DNA of 64,000 nt from an uncultured Succiniclasticum sp. (GCA_900544275.1 UQUU01000006.1:1-64000), one strand, 5' to 3'. Shown: positions 9,629 to 19,746, numbered from the stretch's first letter. The notes: generated from the sequence alone by a model not told the origin. Numbers and translations are program-made.

Positions 9629-12115
9629 TTACAGAACGCCTCTGTAATAATGTCCTCTTGTGGTTCCCGGAAGATTTTGCAATTCTTCCGCACCGCCGGC
9701 CAACCCTTCTTTATACAGGCGGGTCAATTTCCGGATCTGCTGCGGCTCATAGGCGCGTCCATCAATTCGCAGCCGCCGCACACCAATCTCACCTAACTGC
9801 GGCAAACTGCCCAACACGGAAAGATCCTGGGAATTCAAAACATGCATCCAACAGAACTGATCTCCGGCCAAACGGAAATCCGCATTTTTTCTGTCATGCA
9901 GGAAGATCTCTTCCTTACAGTGAAACGTACAGGCTCCTTTATGCAAATTACCTAAGAAACTGCCTCCGGCACAATATTCGGAGACCATCATTTCGATGGG
10001 CCCCTGTACCAGACATTCCACAGGCAGAGGGCTCCGCTTCACCAGCTGCTCCAACTGCCCCAGGTTCAGTTCAATGGAAGGCGTAACGCCTGCGGCTCCG
10101 GCCTCTTGCCAGAAAAGCACGCTTTGGCTGTTATAAATATTCAAGCTCATATCCGCCCACAAAGGGATCGACAGCTTCATTTCCTGAGCCAGCTGCCAGA
10201 TTCCCAGATTATGTACATACAGCATATCCGCCTGGCAGTGAACGGCTTCCTGCAAGAACTTTCGGAAATAGCCTAACTGCCCTTCTTTCACAATACGGGA
10301 AGTAGAAAAACCGATTTTCCGACCGGCCCGCTGCGTCATAGCGGCCGCCTTACTATAGTCGGTGAACGTCAGATCTTTCGTACTGTAACGGTCGCCGCCA
10401 AAGAGGATCCAGTCGGCGCCCCCTTCTAAGGCGCCCGCGACCTTATCCGGCGTGTCGACCCACACCGTAACCACAGAAGTAGCCGCGGCAGTTTTTTCCC
10501 TAATCCCCTGTGCCGGCGCAGAGAGCTCTGCGGCTATCCTGCCTGTATCATGCACCGCTTTCCGCGGCGGCAAAAAGGCCTGCAAACGAGCCTCGTCCAG
10601 AGCTTCACAGGCCCGGCGGCGAGCTTCGTTGATCTCACTCATGGGAACCATCAACCCGGCCTCAAGATCAAGCTGTAAGGCAGCCAAACTGTATTCTGTG
10701 GTTCCCAGACGATCCACCTGTTTACGGATCGCAGCTTCATCCAACGCATGTTTCCGGGCGGTCTCCGCGAGAAATTCTGTCTGTCCCCGCCCCGTGTTGC
10801 CGTCCGGATCCTGCAAGCACACCTCCAGCGGTTTTCCTAAACGTGCCGTGACCTGTGCCGTGACCGGGATCCGTTTTTTATTTTTTTCACCGTAAAATTG
10901 CCCTGCATAGGCCATCAGTTCACTGTCGGACGTGCGGAACACGCGGTCATTCAGCCGCACGCCTTTGGGTATCTCCAACTCCGCCAAAGCGCCGGCCGAC
11001 GCCTGTTCCACCGCCTGACCGTTCACCTTCATAGAGGTCAGTGTCAGACCGACACGGCCCCCCACCTTGACCCAGAATTCCAGCCCATCGCCTAAATGAA
11101 GCGGTTTTTCCAGTTTTACCACCGCCCGCGTGTAATCGCCGTTCAGCTCCTGCACACGGCCGACCAATACGCCCCGGTTATTAGGCCGCCGGTCGCTCAT
11201 CATTTCCCGCCCCTGCTTTTTCTCCAGGTAGGCCGTCGTAAAATCCCGGTTAAAGATCTGTTCTATATTAACTAGGTCTTTTTCCGGTACCTGATACGCT
11301 CCCGCCAGGTAACTGTCCATAGCCCGGCGGTAAGCGTCTACTACCACTGCCACATATTCCGGCCGTTTCATCCGTCCCTCAATTTTATAAGAAAGAACGC
11401 CGGATTCGATCATCTGCGGCAGCACACTGAGAGTATTCAAATCTTTAGGGCTCAGTAAATATTGTCCTGCCTCCTGCCCCTCCAACAGATTTTTTCCCTG
11501 GGCATTAACCAGAGTATAGGGCAGACGGCAAGGCTGGGCACAGCGTCCCCGATTGCCGCTGCGGCCGCCGATCAGGCTGCTCATCAGACACTGCCCGGAA
11601 TAGCAGACACATAAAGCGCCGTGAATAAAGGCTTCAATTTCCAGACCGGCAGCACTGGCCGCTTTTAAATCGGCAAGGGACAGCTCACGGGCCGGTACCA
11701 CTCGGACGATCCCGTTTTTCCCGGCAAACACAACGCCGGCAGAATTGGTCACCGTCATCTGGGTCGAAGCATGTAAAGGCAGTTCCGGCACCAGTTTACG
11801 GGCCAGGCGAATTACCCCCAGGTCCTGAACGATGATCCCGTCAACTCCCACATTGTTAAGGAAAAGCAGGTACTCTGCCAACTCCTGCAATTCCTTGTCG
11901 TCGATCAGCGTATTCACCGTGATATAAAGCCGTACATGATGCATATGGCAAAAATACACGGCCTTCGCCAGTTCTTCCCGGCCGAAATTATCAGCATACG
12001 CCCGGGCGCCGAACGCTTTGCCGCCCAGATAGATGGCATTGGCGCCGGCATTCACCGCCGCTTCCAACGCTTCCCAGGTACCGGCCGGAGCCAGCAGTTC
12101 AATCTCTTTCTTCAT
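9629..12115 (-). CDS. U32 peptidase-family protein (RlhA-like) with DUF3656
   Basis: A large U32-family protein. Relatives include RlhA, which hydroxylates a cytidine of 23S rRNA, and the TrhP enzymes of tRNA wobble uridine hydroxylation, so an RNA hydroxylation role is more likely than proteolysis. The N-terminal barrel starts ELLAPAGTWEALEAA. The U32 signature around ALCVCYSGQCLMS is followed by further cysteines (CAQPC) suited to an iron-sulfur cluster. A middle DUF3656 region and a second U32-like half complete it. The ATG at 12115 follows AGAGGA; the longer frame to 12190 begins with unrelated basic sequence. Length is 828 residues. mutS2 follows after 57 bases. Confidence 0.85.
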   Translation of the reverse strand: MKKEIELLAPAGTWEALEAAVNAGANAIYLGGKAFGARAYADNFGREELAKAVYFCHMHHVRLYITVNTLIDDKELQELAEYLLFLNNVGVDGIIVQDLGVIRLARKLVPELPLHASTQMTVTNSAGVVFAGKNGIVRVVPARELSLADLKAASAAGLEIEAFIHGALCVCYSGQCLMSSLIGGRSGNRGRCAQPCRLPYTLVNAQGKNLLEGQEAGQYLLSPKDLNTLSVLPQMIESGVLSYKIEGRMKRPEYVAVVVDAYRRAMDSYLAGAYQVPEKDLVNIEQIFNRDFTTAYLEKKQGREMMSDRRPNNRGVLVGRVQELNGDYTRAVVKLEKPLHLGDGLEFWVKVGGRVGLTLTSMKVNGQAVEQASAGALAELEIPKGVRLNDRVFRTSDSELMAYAGQFYGEKNKKRIPVTAQVTARLGKPLEVCLQDPDGNTGRGQTEFLAETARKHALDEAAIRKQVDRLGTTEYSLAALQLDLEAGLMVPMSEINEARRRACEALDEARLQAFLPPRKAVHDTGRIAAELSAPAQGIREKTAAATSVVTVWVDTPDKVAGALEGGADWILFGGDRYSTKDLTFTDYSKAAAMTQRAGRKIGFSTSRIVKEGQLGYFRKFLQEAVHCQADMLYVHNLGIWQLAQEMKLSIPLWADMSLNIYNSQSVLFWQEAGAAGVTPSIELNLGQLEQLVKRSPLPVECLVQGPIEMMVSEYCAGGSFLGNLHKGACTFHCKEEIFLHDRKNADFRLAGDQFCWMHVLNSQDLSVLGSLPQLGEIGVRRLRIDGRAYEPQQIRKLTRLYKEGLAGGAEELQNLPGTTRGHYYRGVL

Positions 12116-12262
12116 ACGATTCCTCTTAGTACTCTCATTGTGCGCCTTTGAGCGCATCTTATGGAGCATTTCTCTAATACATTGTCTCAATTAGCCGACG
12201 AAAGCAGCACCAACAACAGCCACTACGGCTACCGGTCGATGCTGCTTTTTGTCAACGTTTTA

Positions 12263-13129
12263 TTATTTTACGATAACCGTGACCAGACAGGTGCGAAACG
12301 CGCTCATTTTTTCCCAGGGCCGCTCATAGGACAGCTTCAGCGTGTAGGTTCCGGGCTGCTGCGCCGTATAAAACTGCACTTCCGTTCCCGGCGTTCCCGT
12401 CTGTCCTTCCGGCGTATCGTGAGGGATGGCAAACGTGCTGCCAACCTTGGTCAGGCCCTTATCCACCCCGCCTGTGATAACCGATACCCACTGAAAACCG
12501 GTACTGGGATTGGCGCTTAATTTAATTGCCAATAAACTGCCCGGACGCACCGTCAGGGTTTTTCCATTGCTGCTTTCCGTCAGCTTCCAGACCGTCAGAA
12601 GCCGGCCGATATCCCCAATGCGCGCCATGGGCATAAGCTGACCGTAACTGTAGAGCCTGTCATAAGGAGCGCCGTTTTTCGCACTGAGGGCGATGCCCTC
12701 TTCGGTAAACAGGGTATTTTCCGTCTTCGCTCCTAACAGCGCTTTACGCGCATCATTGTTAAAGAAGAAAGTATCGGGGGTAAATTCACGGCCCGTGGTC
12801 AAATCAATATTTAAGGCCCGATAATAGGCGTGCCCGCCGTTCGTCCCTTTGAACAGGATACTGACCAGGCTGGGGCGATTCAGCGTTACTTCATAGGTAA
12901 CTTTTCCCTGCCTCCCTGTCTTACGCGCCGTATCCTGCGCCGCCTCGCTCAATAATTGATTGGCGGACTGCTGAAAGGTTTCATTGTTCACCCCATCCAG
13001 CACAGGTACATCCAGAGCGACACCACCCGCCGTCCTTGTTTCGGTCAAAACCGTAGTCGGCTGGTCGGCCCATGCAATCTGGCATAATAACAATGCAACG
13101 GCGAAAAAGATACCCAGCGTTTTTTTCAT
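12263..13129 (-). CDS. Secreted chagasin-like (I42) protease inhibitor with DUF3298/4163-type N-terminal half
   Basis: A signal peptide (residues 1-21, ending AWA) directs export to the periplasm or outside. The N-terminal half resembles DUF4163/DUF3298 regions of exported Firmicutes proteins. The C-terminal part carries the three chagasin loops: NPSTGFQW (207-214), GTPGTE (245-250) and RPW (270-272). In known I42 inhibitors these loops block papain-like cysteine proteases. The bacterial target is unknown. It follows gltX by 43 bases and is probably co-transcribed with it, with no obvious functional link. Assignment to I42 is firm from the loops; the N-terminal domain call is less sure. Confidence 0.8.
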   Translation of the reverse strand: MKKTLGIFFAVALLLCQIAWADQPTTVLTETRTAGGVALDVPVLDGVNNETFQQSANQLLSEAAQDTARKTGRQGKVTYEVTLNRPSLVSILFKGTNGGHAYYRALNIDLTTGREFTPDTFFFNNDARKALLGAKTENTLFTEEGIALSAKNGAPYDRLYSYGQLMPMARIGDIGRLLTVWKLTESSNGKTLTVRPGSLLAIKLSANPSTGFQWVSVITGGVDKGLTKVGSTFAIPHDTPEGQTGTPGTEVQFYTAQQPGTYTLKLSYERPWEKMSAFRTCLVTVIVK

Positions 13130-13172
13130 GTTTCCCCCTTATTCCCTGATCCAAAGACAATACACAGAACTG

Positions 13173-14651
13173 CTACGCCTGTTCCAGCCCTTTGCCATAG
13201 GCAATGGCCTGATCCATACGCGCCAGCGTCTTTTCTTTGCCCAACAGGACCATCATATCGAACATACCGGGCGTCACCGTCCGTCCGGACAAGGCCAGAC
13301 GGCTGGGCTGGATCACCTTGCCCAACGCAATGCCCGCTTCTTCGGCCAGTGTATTATATAACGTTTCCAAAGAAGCCTCGTCAAAAGCTTCCTGCGCCGC
13401 TACGCGGGATCGGCAAATTTCCAGCTGCGCGATTCCCTCCGGCGTAAAGAACTTGCGAACGCCTTTTTCGTCATATTCGGCAAAATCCCGGAAGAAGTAA
13501 GTCGAGGCATCCACAATTTCCTGGAGGGTCTTTACCCGCACCCGAACCACATCTACCAAATGGGACAGATAATTCCGGTTTGCTTCTTCCTGAAGCCATT
13601 CTTCCGTAATGAGTCCGGCCGCCACAAAGAACGGTTCCGCATCTTTGGCAATGCGTTCCAACGGCAGACTGTTCAAATACTGTCCATTGATCCAGTACAA
13701 TTTCTTAATATCATAGACGGCGCCTTTATGCGACATTTTATTCATGTCAAACTGTTTCACCGTTTCTTCTTTGGTGATGATTTCCTGATTGCCTTCCGGC
13801 GACCAGCCCAACAGCGTTAAATAATTCAGCAGCGCCTCCGGCAAATAGCCCAGGGCCTGAAATTCTTCTACCGACTGGGCGCCATGCCGTTTCGACAATT
13901 TGCTCCGGTCCGGCGCCAAGATCATGGACATATGACCGAATTCCGGCACCTCAAACCCTAAGGCCTGGAACAGAAGGATCTGCTTCGGCGTGTTGGGAAT
14001 ATGTTCTTCCGCACGCAGCACATGGGTCATGCCCATCAGATGATCGTCGATCACCACTGCGAAATTATAGGTGGGAGTGCCGTTGGTTTTGGCAATAACA
14101 AAATCATCAAACTGGGTCAGATCAAAGTCCATCCGTCCATGAATGATATCGTTCACACGCAAATGTCCCGAAGTAGGGATCTTAAAACGGATGGAATGCG
14201 GTTCGCCCGCGGCAATACGACGTTCCACCTCTTCTTTGGACAGGTTGCGGCAAGTCCGGGGATAGCGGAAAGGCTGTTTCCGTTCCCGTTGGATCGCGCG
14301 CTGGGCTTCCAGCTCTTCCGGGGTGCAGAAGCAGTAGTAAGCCTTGCCTTCATCCAATAATTGCTGCAGGTATTTTTGGTAAATTTCCGTCCGCTGTGAC
14401 TGGAAATAAGGCTCGCAGGGACCGCCAACTTCCGGTCCTTCGTCCCAGTCCAGCCCCAACCATTTCATACTGCGGATGATCTGCCCTACCGATCCTTCCT
14501 GAAAGCGTGCCGGATCCGTATCTTCAATCCGCAGGATCAGCTTGCCCCCCATACTTCTGGCAAACAGCCAGTTAAACAGACAGGTACGAGCCCCTCCCAC
14601 GTGCAGATTTCCCGTAGGGCTGGGAGCAAAACGTACGCGTACTTCACTCAT
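13173..14651 (-). CDS. gltX: Glutamyl-tRNA synthetase
   Basis: Class I aminoacyl-tRNA synthetase that charges tRNA-Glu; whether it also charges tRNA-Gln cannot be judged. The HIGH-type motif PSPTGNLHVGG is at 10-20 and the KMSKS-type motif KLSKR at about 251-255. A C-x-C...C pattern in the connective region recalls the zinc site of some GluRS enzymes but lacks the final His. The start at 14651 is chosen because AAGGAG is nine bases away and because it avoids overlap with alaS, which ends at 14686. An ATG six bases further upstream is too close to that site. Length is 492 residues. Confidence 0.95.
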   Translation of the reverse strand: MSEVRVRFAPSPTGNLHVGGARTCLFNWLFARSMGGKLILRIEDTDPARFQEGSVGQIIRSMKWLGLDWDEGPEVGGPCEPYFQSQRTEIYQKYLQQLLDEGKAYYCFCTPEELEAQRAIQRERKQPFRYPRTCRNLSKEEVERRIAAGEPHSIRFKIPTSGHLRVNDIIHGRMDFDLTQFDDFVIAKTNGTPTYNFAVVIDDHLMGMTHVLRAEEHIPNTPKQILLFQALGFEVPEFGHMSMILAPDRSKLSKRHGAQSVEEFQALGYLPEALLNYLTLLGWSPEGNQEIITKEETVKQFDMNKMSHKGAVYDIKKLYWINGQYLNSLPLERIAKDAEPFFVAAGLITEEWLQEEANRNYLSHLVDVVRVRVKTLQEIVDASTYFFRDFAEYDEKGVRKFFTPEGIAQLEICRSRVAAQEAFDEASLETLYNTLAEEAGIALGKVIQPSRLALSGRTVTPGMFDMMVLLGKEKTLARMDQAIAYGKGLEQA

Positions 14652-14685
14652 TTGCATTATCTCCTTATTCTTACTTCCGCCGTAA

Positions 14686-17310
14686 TTAACGGATCTGCCC
14701 TTCAATCACCGACCAGGCTGCGTTTAACGCCGCATCCAGTTTTTCCGGATCTTTACCGCCGGCCTGCGCCATATCGGGACGTCCGCCGCCGCCGCCGCCA
14801 CATAAAGTAGCCACTTCTTTGACGATCTGACCGCAATGGATTCCTTTACCAACCAACTCTTTGGAAGCCATCGCCAATATACCGATCTTGCCGTTTTCAA
14901 ATACAGAAGCCAGCACCACTACGCCGCCGGTCTTATCCCGCAGCTGATCGCCCAGAGTACGCAGCGCAGCCACATCGCCCACCGCTACTTTCTGAACCAG
15001 CACCTTTACGCCTTTGATCTCTTTGGCCAGATCTTCCGCCTTAGCCGCCGCCGCTGCCGCCATTTTTGCTTCTAACGCTTTCACCGCCTGTCCTGCTTCT
15101 TTGGCTTCCGCCACCAGAACCGCAAGACGCTCTTCGGCATCCGCCGGGCGGCAATGAAGCGTTGCTGCCATGTTGGCAAGGGTGTTCTCCAACCCCGCTA
15201 CGTATTCCATAGCGCCCCGGCCTGTGACCGCTTCAATACGACGCACCCCGGCGCCGCTGGAAGCTTCACTGATAATCTTAAACAGCCCGATCTGCGCTGT
15301 ATTCGTCACATGTACACCGCCACATAATTCCATGGAAAAAGCAGGTACCGTTACCACGCGCACCACATCGCCGTATTTTTCGCCGAATAAAGCGCGGGCG
15401 CCGCGTTTTTTCGCTTCTTCAATGGGTAATTCCTCAAAGGTTACCGTTTTCGCCGCCAGGATCTCTTCATTGACCAATTGTTCTGCTTTTTTCAGTTCTT
15501 CCGGCGTCATCTGGGAGAAATGGGAAAAGTCAAAATGCAGACGGTCCGGCCCTACATAGCTGCCGGCCTGATTCACATGGTCGCCCAGTACCTGCCGCAA
15601 CGCCGCCTGAAGCAAATGAGTCGCCGTATGATTACGCGCCACATCGGACCGACGGCTTTCATCCACCGTATACGTTACTTCATCGCCGACAGCCAGCGTA
15701 CCTTCTTCTACCACACCGGCCATATAGGTTACCCCATCCGGCAGTTTTTTCGTTTTTTCTACCCGCAGGATCCCGGCCGGCGCTTTGATCATACCGATAT
15801 CGCCTACCTGACCGCCGCCTTCCGCATGGAACGCCGTCACGTCCAGGATCACAGCCGCTTCTTTACCGTCAGACACCGTATCGACCGGCTGCGCCTCCGC
15901 TAACGGATAAATCGCTACAATCTTACCGGCATGAGCACTTTCATCCACTTGCAGTTCTGCCGCGTTCAGATCCCTGTCATTATAAATGACAGGACGCCCC
16001 GTTTTATCATCACGGGCTTCACGCGCCATCCTGCGCTGTACTTCCAGCGCCGCGGCAAAGCCCGCTTCATCCAACGTCATCCCCTGCTCTTCCAAAATTT
16101 CCACGGTGAGTTCTTTGGGGAAACCAAACGTATCGGACAGCTTGAAAGCCACCGCCCCGGCCAGTTCGGTTTTATGTGCCGCTTTAAGCGCCGCGATCTC
16201 CGCGTCCAGCATTTCGTTGCCGCTTTTCAGCGTCTTCAGGAAACTGCTTTCTTCCATGTGAATGACCTTGCGGATGTAGTCCTGCTTTTCTTTGATCTCA
16301 GGATAGACTTCACCGAACATATCAATCACCACATCGACCGCGCCGCCTAAAAATTCCCGTTCAATGCCGATCAGACGACCGTGACGTACGGCCCGGCGCA
16401 GGATACGGCGCAAGATATAACCGCGGCCCAGATTGGAAGGCAGGACGCCGTCCCCGATCATGAACACCAGACTGCGGGCATGGTCGGCAATGACTTTCAA
16501 AGAAACGTCGGTTTTAGGGTCCGCATTATAAGACACACCGCTTTCCCGGCAGGCATATTCAATAATGGGGAACATCAAGTCGGTCTCAAAATTAGACGGT
16601 TTCTGCTGCAGGACGGAAGCAAGACGTTCCAGCCCGGCGCCGGTATCAATATTTTTATGCTCCAACGGTGTATAGGTACCGTCTTCATTCTGGTTATACT
16701 GGGTAAATACCAGATTCCACAATTCCAAATAACGGCCGCAATCACAGTCCGGGCCGCAATCCGGCTTGCCGCAGCCGCGTTCCGGACCCAGATCGATATG
16801 AATCTCGGAACAGGGACCGCAGGGGCCGCTGCCAATCTCCCAGAAGTTATCCTGCAGGCGAATGATCCGCTCATCCGGAATGCCCACTACATCATGCCAA
16901 ATCTGATACGCTTCATCGTCATCCGTATGGATGGTAATGTATAATTTATCCGCCGGCAGTTCCAACTCTTGCGTCAGGAACTCCCAGCTCCAGGGAATGA
17001 TCTCTTTTTTAAAGTAGTCGCCGAAGGAAAAATCCCCCAGCATTTCAAAATAAGTATGGTGACGAGCCGTACGGCCTACATTCTCAATATCACCGGTACG
17101 TACGCATTTTTGGCAGGTGGTTACGCGCGGCGAAGGCGGCTTCATTTTGCCTGTAAAAAACGGTTTAAAGGGCGCCATACCTGCGCCGATCAATAACAAC
17201 GTAGGGTCATCCTGCGGAATCAGAGAGGCGCTGGGCAGCATCAGGTGTCCCCGCTCCTGAAAAAATGTAAGAAATCTGCTGCGGATTTCATTGCCGCTCA
17301 TGTACTTCAT
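14686..17310 (-). CDS. alaS: Alanyl-tRNA synthetase
   Basis: Class II synthetase with the full four-part layout: the catalytic domain, the tRNA-recognition domain, the editing domain with zinc motifs HTATHLL and ELCGGVH, and the C-Ala domain with a glycine-rich end (GGGGGGRPDMAQAGG). It removes serine and glycine mischarged on tRNA-Ala. Length, 874 residues, is typical. AAGGAG lies ten bases before the ATG. A good promoter sits about 50 bases upstream, so alaS probably starts the transcript that continues through gltX. Confidence 0.96.
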   Translation of the reverse strand: MKYMSGNEIRSRFLTFFQERGHLMLPSASLIPQDDPTLLLIGAGMAPFKPFFTGKMKPPSPRVTTCQKCVRTGDIENVGRTARHHTYFEMLGDFSFGDYFKKEIIPWSWEFLTQELELPADKLYITIHTDDDEAYQIWHDVVGIPDERIIRLQDNFWEIGSGPCGPCSEIHIDLGPERGCGKPDCGPDCDCGRYLELWNLVFTQYNQNEDGTYTPLEHKNIDTGAGLERLASVLQQKPSNFETDLMFPIIEYACRESGVSYNADPKTDVSLKVIADHARSLVFMIGDGVLPSNLGRGYILRRILRRAVRHGRLIGIEREFLGGAVDVVIDMFGEVYPEIKEKQDYIRKVIHMEESSFLKTLKSGNEMLDAEIAALKAAHKTELAGAVAFKLSDTFGFPKELTVEILEEQGMTLDEAGFAAALEVQRRMAREARDDKTGRPVIYNDRDLNAAELQVDESAHAGKIVAIYPLAEAQPVDTVSDGKEAAVILDVTAFHAEGGGQVGDIGMIKAPAGILRVEKTKKLPDGVTYMAGVVEEGTLAVGDEVTYTVDESRRSDVARNHTATHLLQAALRQVLGDHVNQAGSYVGPDRLHFDFSHFSQMTPEELKKAEQLVNEEILAAKTVTFEELPIEEAKKRGARALFGEKYGDVVRVVTVPAFSMELCGGVHVTNTAQIGLFKIISEASSGAGVRRIEAVTGRGAMEYVAGLENTLANMAATLHCRPADAEERLAVLVAEAKEAGQAVKALEAKMAAAAAAKAEDLAKEIKGVKVLVQKVAVGDVAALRTLGDQLRDKTGGVVVLASVFENGKIGILAMASKELVGKGIHCGQIVKEVATLCGGGGGGRPDMAQAGGKDPEKLDAALNAAWSVIEGQIR

Positions 17311-17352
17311 AGACGAATCGCTCCTTTATTTTCGGAAAACATTTTGCATTAT

Positions 17353-17381
17353 ATTATACTACATTATAGGCTGAGTGTCAC
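17353..17381 (-). promoter_or_regulatory. Promoter of alaS
   Basis: On the minus strand, GTGACA (17381-17376), a 17-base spacer and TATAAT (17358-17353) stand just after the 6S RNA terminator and before alaS. A second TATAAT-like box lies within the spacer. Confidence 0.7.
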
Positions 17382-17404
17382 CAACAATATAGTAACCTCT
17401 TTGT

Positions 17405-17628
17405 AAAATAAAAAACCCCGACACTTTTTGTCGGAGCCTGCCCCTGAAAATATAATTGCCCCACAATGCCGTCCATCCTCAGGGTTTGAACCTGCATATG
17501 CAGGTGGGTGCTTTACCGCCGATCGCAAAAGTCCACTCTGAGGAGGCCGGTTTTTGAAAGGCGAGAATCTTAAGCTCCCTATGTAAGAGTGTTGGCTCAA
17601 CACAGAGAGAAATGTAACGTACATCGCA
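17405..17628 (-). ncRNA. ssrS: 6S RNA (regulator of RNA polymerase)
   Basis: A non-coding stretch of about 220 bases between aspS and alaS on the minus strand. It has a TATAAT box at 17640-17635 (the -35 region is poor) and ends in a clear intrinsic terminator (CCGAC/GTCGG stem, 17418-17434, then a T run). It contains a palindromic CTGCATATGCAG hairpin and a GGACGGCAT segment near the 3' side that recalls the GGCGGCAT of the E. coli 6S RNA 3' strand. The 6S gene also lies near aspS/hisS in Bacillus. 6S RNA mimics an open promoter and sequesters the housekeeping polymerase. Exact ends are estimated; a covariance search was not possible. Confidence 0.7.
17411..17434 (-). terminator. Terminator of the 6S RNA
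   Basis: On the minus strand: a CCGAC/GTCGG stem with a seven-base loop, then GG and a T-rich tail. Confidence 0.8.
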
Positions 17629-17755
17629 GGGTAAATTATAATGAACTTATGAAATGCAGCTTGCTGCCATTGGTCTTAGCAGATTCGTTCCACTCCCGGC
17701 AGAGCCGGCAAGTCAAAGACGCCAATCCACCGTTTGCTTACACTTATACTATAGC

Positions 17756-17791
17756 AGACCCGGAGCATTTTTTCAATGCTTCGGGTCTGTT
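17756..17791 (-). other. Long hairpin after aspS
   Basis: AGACCCGGAGCATT pairs with AATGCTTCGGGTCT across a short loop, with one wobble pair. On the minus strand it follows aspS and could stop or stabilise that transcript, although it lacks a strong T run there. On the plus strand it is followed by GTTTGTT. The bases between this hairpin and the 6S promoter show nothing else I recognise. Confidence 0.45.
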
Positions 17792-17952
17792 TGTTCATCA
17801 TTTTTTAACTTTTCTCCACAGACGGACCGGTTACATTGTCACCGGCACGCAGCAACTGCTTCCGCAGGAATAAAAGCAAGCGTCACGCAGCACAATGCTG
17901 TCCTTTCCGGCGTAAAGTCCTGCCATACTGTTACCGGGTATCTGCCACGTCT

Positions 17953-19746
17953 TTATTTCCCGGTTTTTTCCCTGGCCAGTAACGAAGTCTTAATGTGCAG
18001 CTCGCGCAGCTGCTTATCATCCACCACGTTCGGCGCTTCGCTCATCATATCGTTGGCATTCTGCGTTTTCGGGAACGCAATGACGTCACGGATAGAAGGC
18101 CGTTTCGCCATAAGCATGATCATACGGTCCAAACCAAAGGCCAGGCCGCCGTGGGGCGGTGCGCCATATTCAAAGGCCTGCATCATGAAACCGAATTTTT
18201 CCTGAGCTTCTTCATCCGTAAGACCAATCGCTTCAAACACCGCTTTCTGCACATCACGGCGATGGATACGGATTGACCCGCCGCCTAATTCCACGCCATT
18301 GAGAACCATATCATAAGCCTTGGCATAGACTTTGCCGGGGTCAGAGGCCAAGAGAGGCACATCTGCGTCAAACGGCGCCGTAAAGGGATGATGCATCGCT
18401 ACCCAACGTTTTTCTTCTTCGTTGTATTCGAACATGGGGAAACGTGTCACCCAGGTAAAACAGAACTCGTCTTTATTGATCAGGTTCATGCGTTTGGCCA
18501 TTTCAAGGCGGAGCGCGCCCAGAGCCTGAGCCACTACGCCCGGCTTATCGGCCACAAACAGCAACAAGTCGCCCGGTTCTGCTGCCGCCGTTTCTTTGAT
18601 CTTGGTCAGATGCGCTTCATCGAAAAATTTAGCGATCGGCGATTTTACGCTTCCATCAGGCTGGATCTGCATCCAGGCCAGACCTTTGGCGCCATAAATA
18701 GCCACAAAATCTACCAGGCCGTCCAGTTCGCGCCGGGGGATCGCCGCGTCGCCTTTCACGTTAATGGCTTTGACGATACCGCCCTCCGCCAGGATCGTGT
18801 TAAAGACTTTGAAATCCGAACCGGCGACGGCGTCTTTCATATTGACCAGGGGCATAGCAAAGCGCAGATCCGGTTTGTCGCTGCCATATTTATCCATGGC
18901 TTCGTCCCAGGTCATACGCTGCATGGGCAGCTTTACATCAACGCCCAACGCACCTTTAAACACATAGGCGATCAGCCCTTCCATCATTTCCATGATATCT
19001 TCTGTTTCCACAAAAGACATTTCCAGGTCCAACTGGGTAAATTCCGGCTGACGGTCTGCGCGCAGGTCTTCGTCACGGAAGCAACGGGCGATTTGGAAAT
19101 ATCTTTCATAACCGCCGACCATCAACAACTGTTTAAAAATCTGAGGGGACTGAGGCAACGCATAGAACTTGCCCGGGTTGACACGGCTGGGGACCAGATA
19201 GTCGCGGGCGCCTTCCGGCGTACTCTTACACAACATAGGTGTCTCAATCTCTAAGAAAGAATGATCGTCCAGATAATCCCGCATCAGTTTCGTCACTTTA
19301 TGACGCAAAATCAGACCGGCCTGCATTTCCGGACGGCGCAGATCTAAATAACGATACTTGAGGCGCAGATTTTCATCGGTGTCAATGCCGTCCTGAATAT
19401 AAAAGGGCGGTGTTTTGGCTACATTTAACACAATGAGCGTATCAGCCACTACCTCGACTTCACCGGTAGGGATATTGGGGTTCACCGTCTCGGCGTCGCG
19501 ATTTCTCACTTTGCCGAAAACCTGGATCACGTATTCCGTGCGAACCGCTTCGGCGTTTTTAAAACTGTCGCCGGCATCCGGATCGATGACCACCTGACAG
19601 ATCCCGGAACGGTCCCGCAGGTCGATAAAAATCAATCCGCCATGGTCACGACGTTTGGCAACCCAGCCGCACAACGCCACTTCCTTGCCGGAATCGGCTT
19701 TTGTCAGCAAACCACAATGATGGTCACGCTTAAATTTTTCAGTCAT
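17953..19746 (-). CDS. aspS: Aspartyl-tRNA synthetase
   Basis: Class II synthetase of the bacterial type: N-terminal OB-fold anticodon domain, the catalytic domain split by the GAD insertion, and motif 2 FRDEDLRADRQPEF. It charges tRNA-Asp; whether tRNA-Asn is also charged depends on a partner amidotransferase not in this window. Length is 597 residues. Its ATG overlaps the end of hisS by eight bases, a sign of translational coupling, and the hisS-aspS pair is a conserved Firmicutes arrangement. Confidence 0.96.
   Translation of the reverse strand: MTEKFKRDHHCGLLTKADSGKEVALCGWVAKRRDHGGLIFIDLRDRSGICQVVIDPDAGDSFKNAEAVRTEYVIQVFGKVRNRDAETVNPNIPTGEVEVVADTLIVLNVAKTPPFYIQDGIDTDENLRLKYRYLDLRRPEMQAGLILRHKVTKLMRDYLDDHSFLEIETPMLCKSTPEGARDYLVPSRVNPGKFYALPQSPQIFKQLLMVGGYERYFQIARCFRDEDLRADRQPEFTQLDLEMSFVETEDIMEMMEGLIAYVFKGALGVDVKLPMQRMTWDEAMDKYGSDKPDLRFAMPLVNMKDAVAGSDFKVFNTILAEGGIVKAINVKGDAAIPRRELDGLVDFVAIYGAKGLAWMQIQPDGSVKSPIAKFFDEAHLTKIKETAAAEPGDLLLFVADKPGVVAQALGALRLEMAKRMNLINKDEFCFTWVTRFPMFEYNEEEKRWVAMHHPFTAPFDADVPLLASDPGKVYAKAYDMVLNGVELGGGSIRIHRRDVQKAVFEAIGLTDEEAQEKFGFMMQAFEYGAPPHGGLAFGLDRMIMLMAKRPSIRDVIAFPKTQNANDMMSEAPNVVDDKQLRELHIKTSLLAREKTGK

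Noticed and set aside
18388..19254. 288-codon open frame opposite aspS
   Set aside because: Shadow of a highly conserved synthetase gene, without its own start signals.
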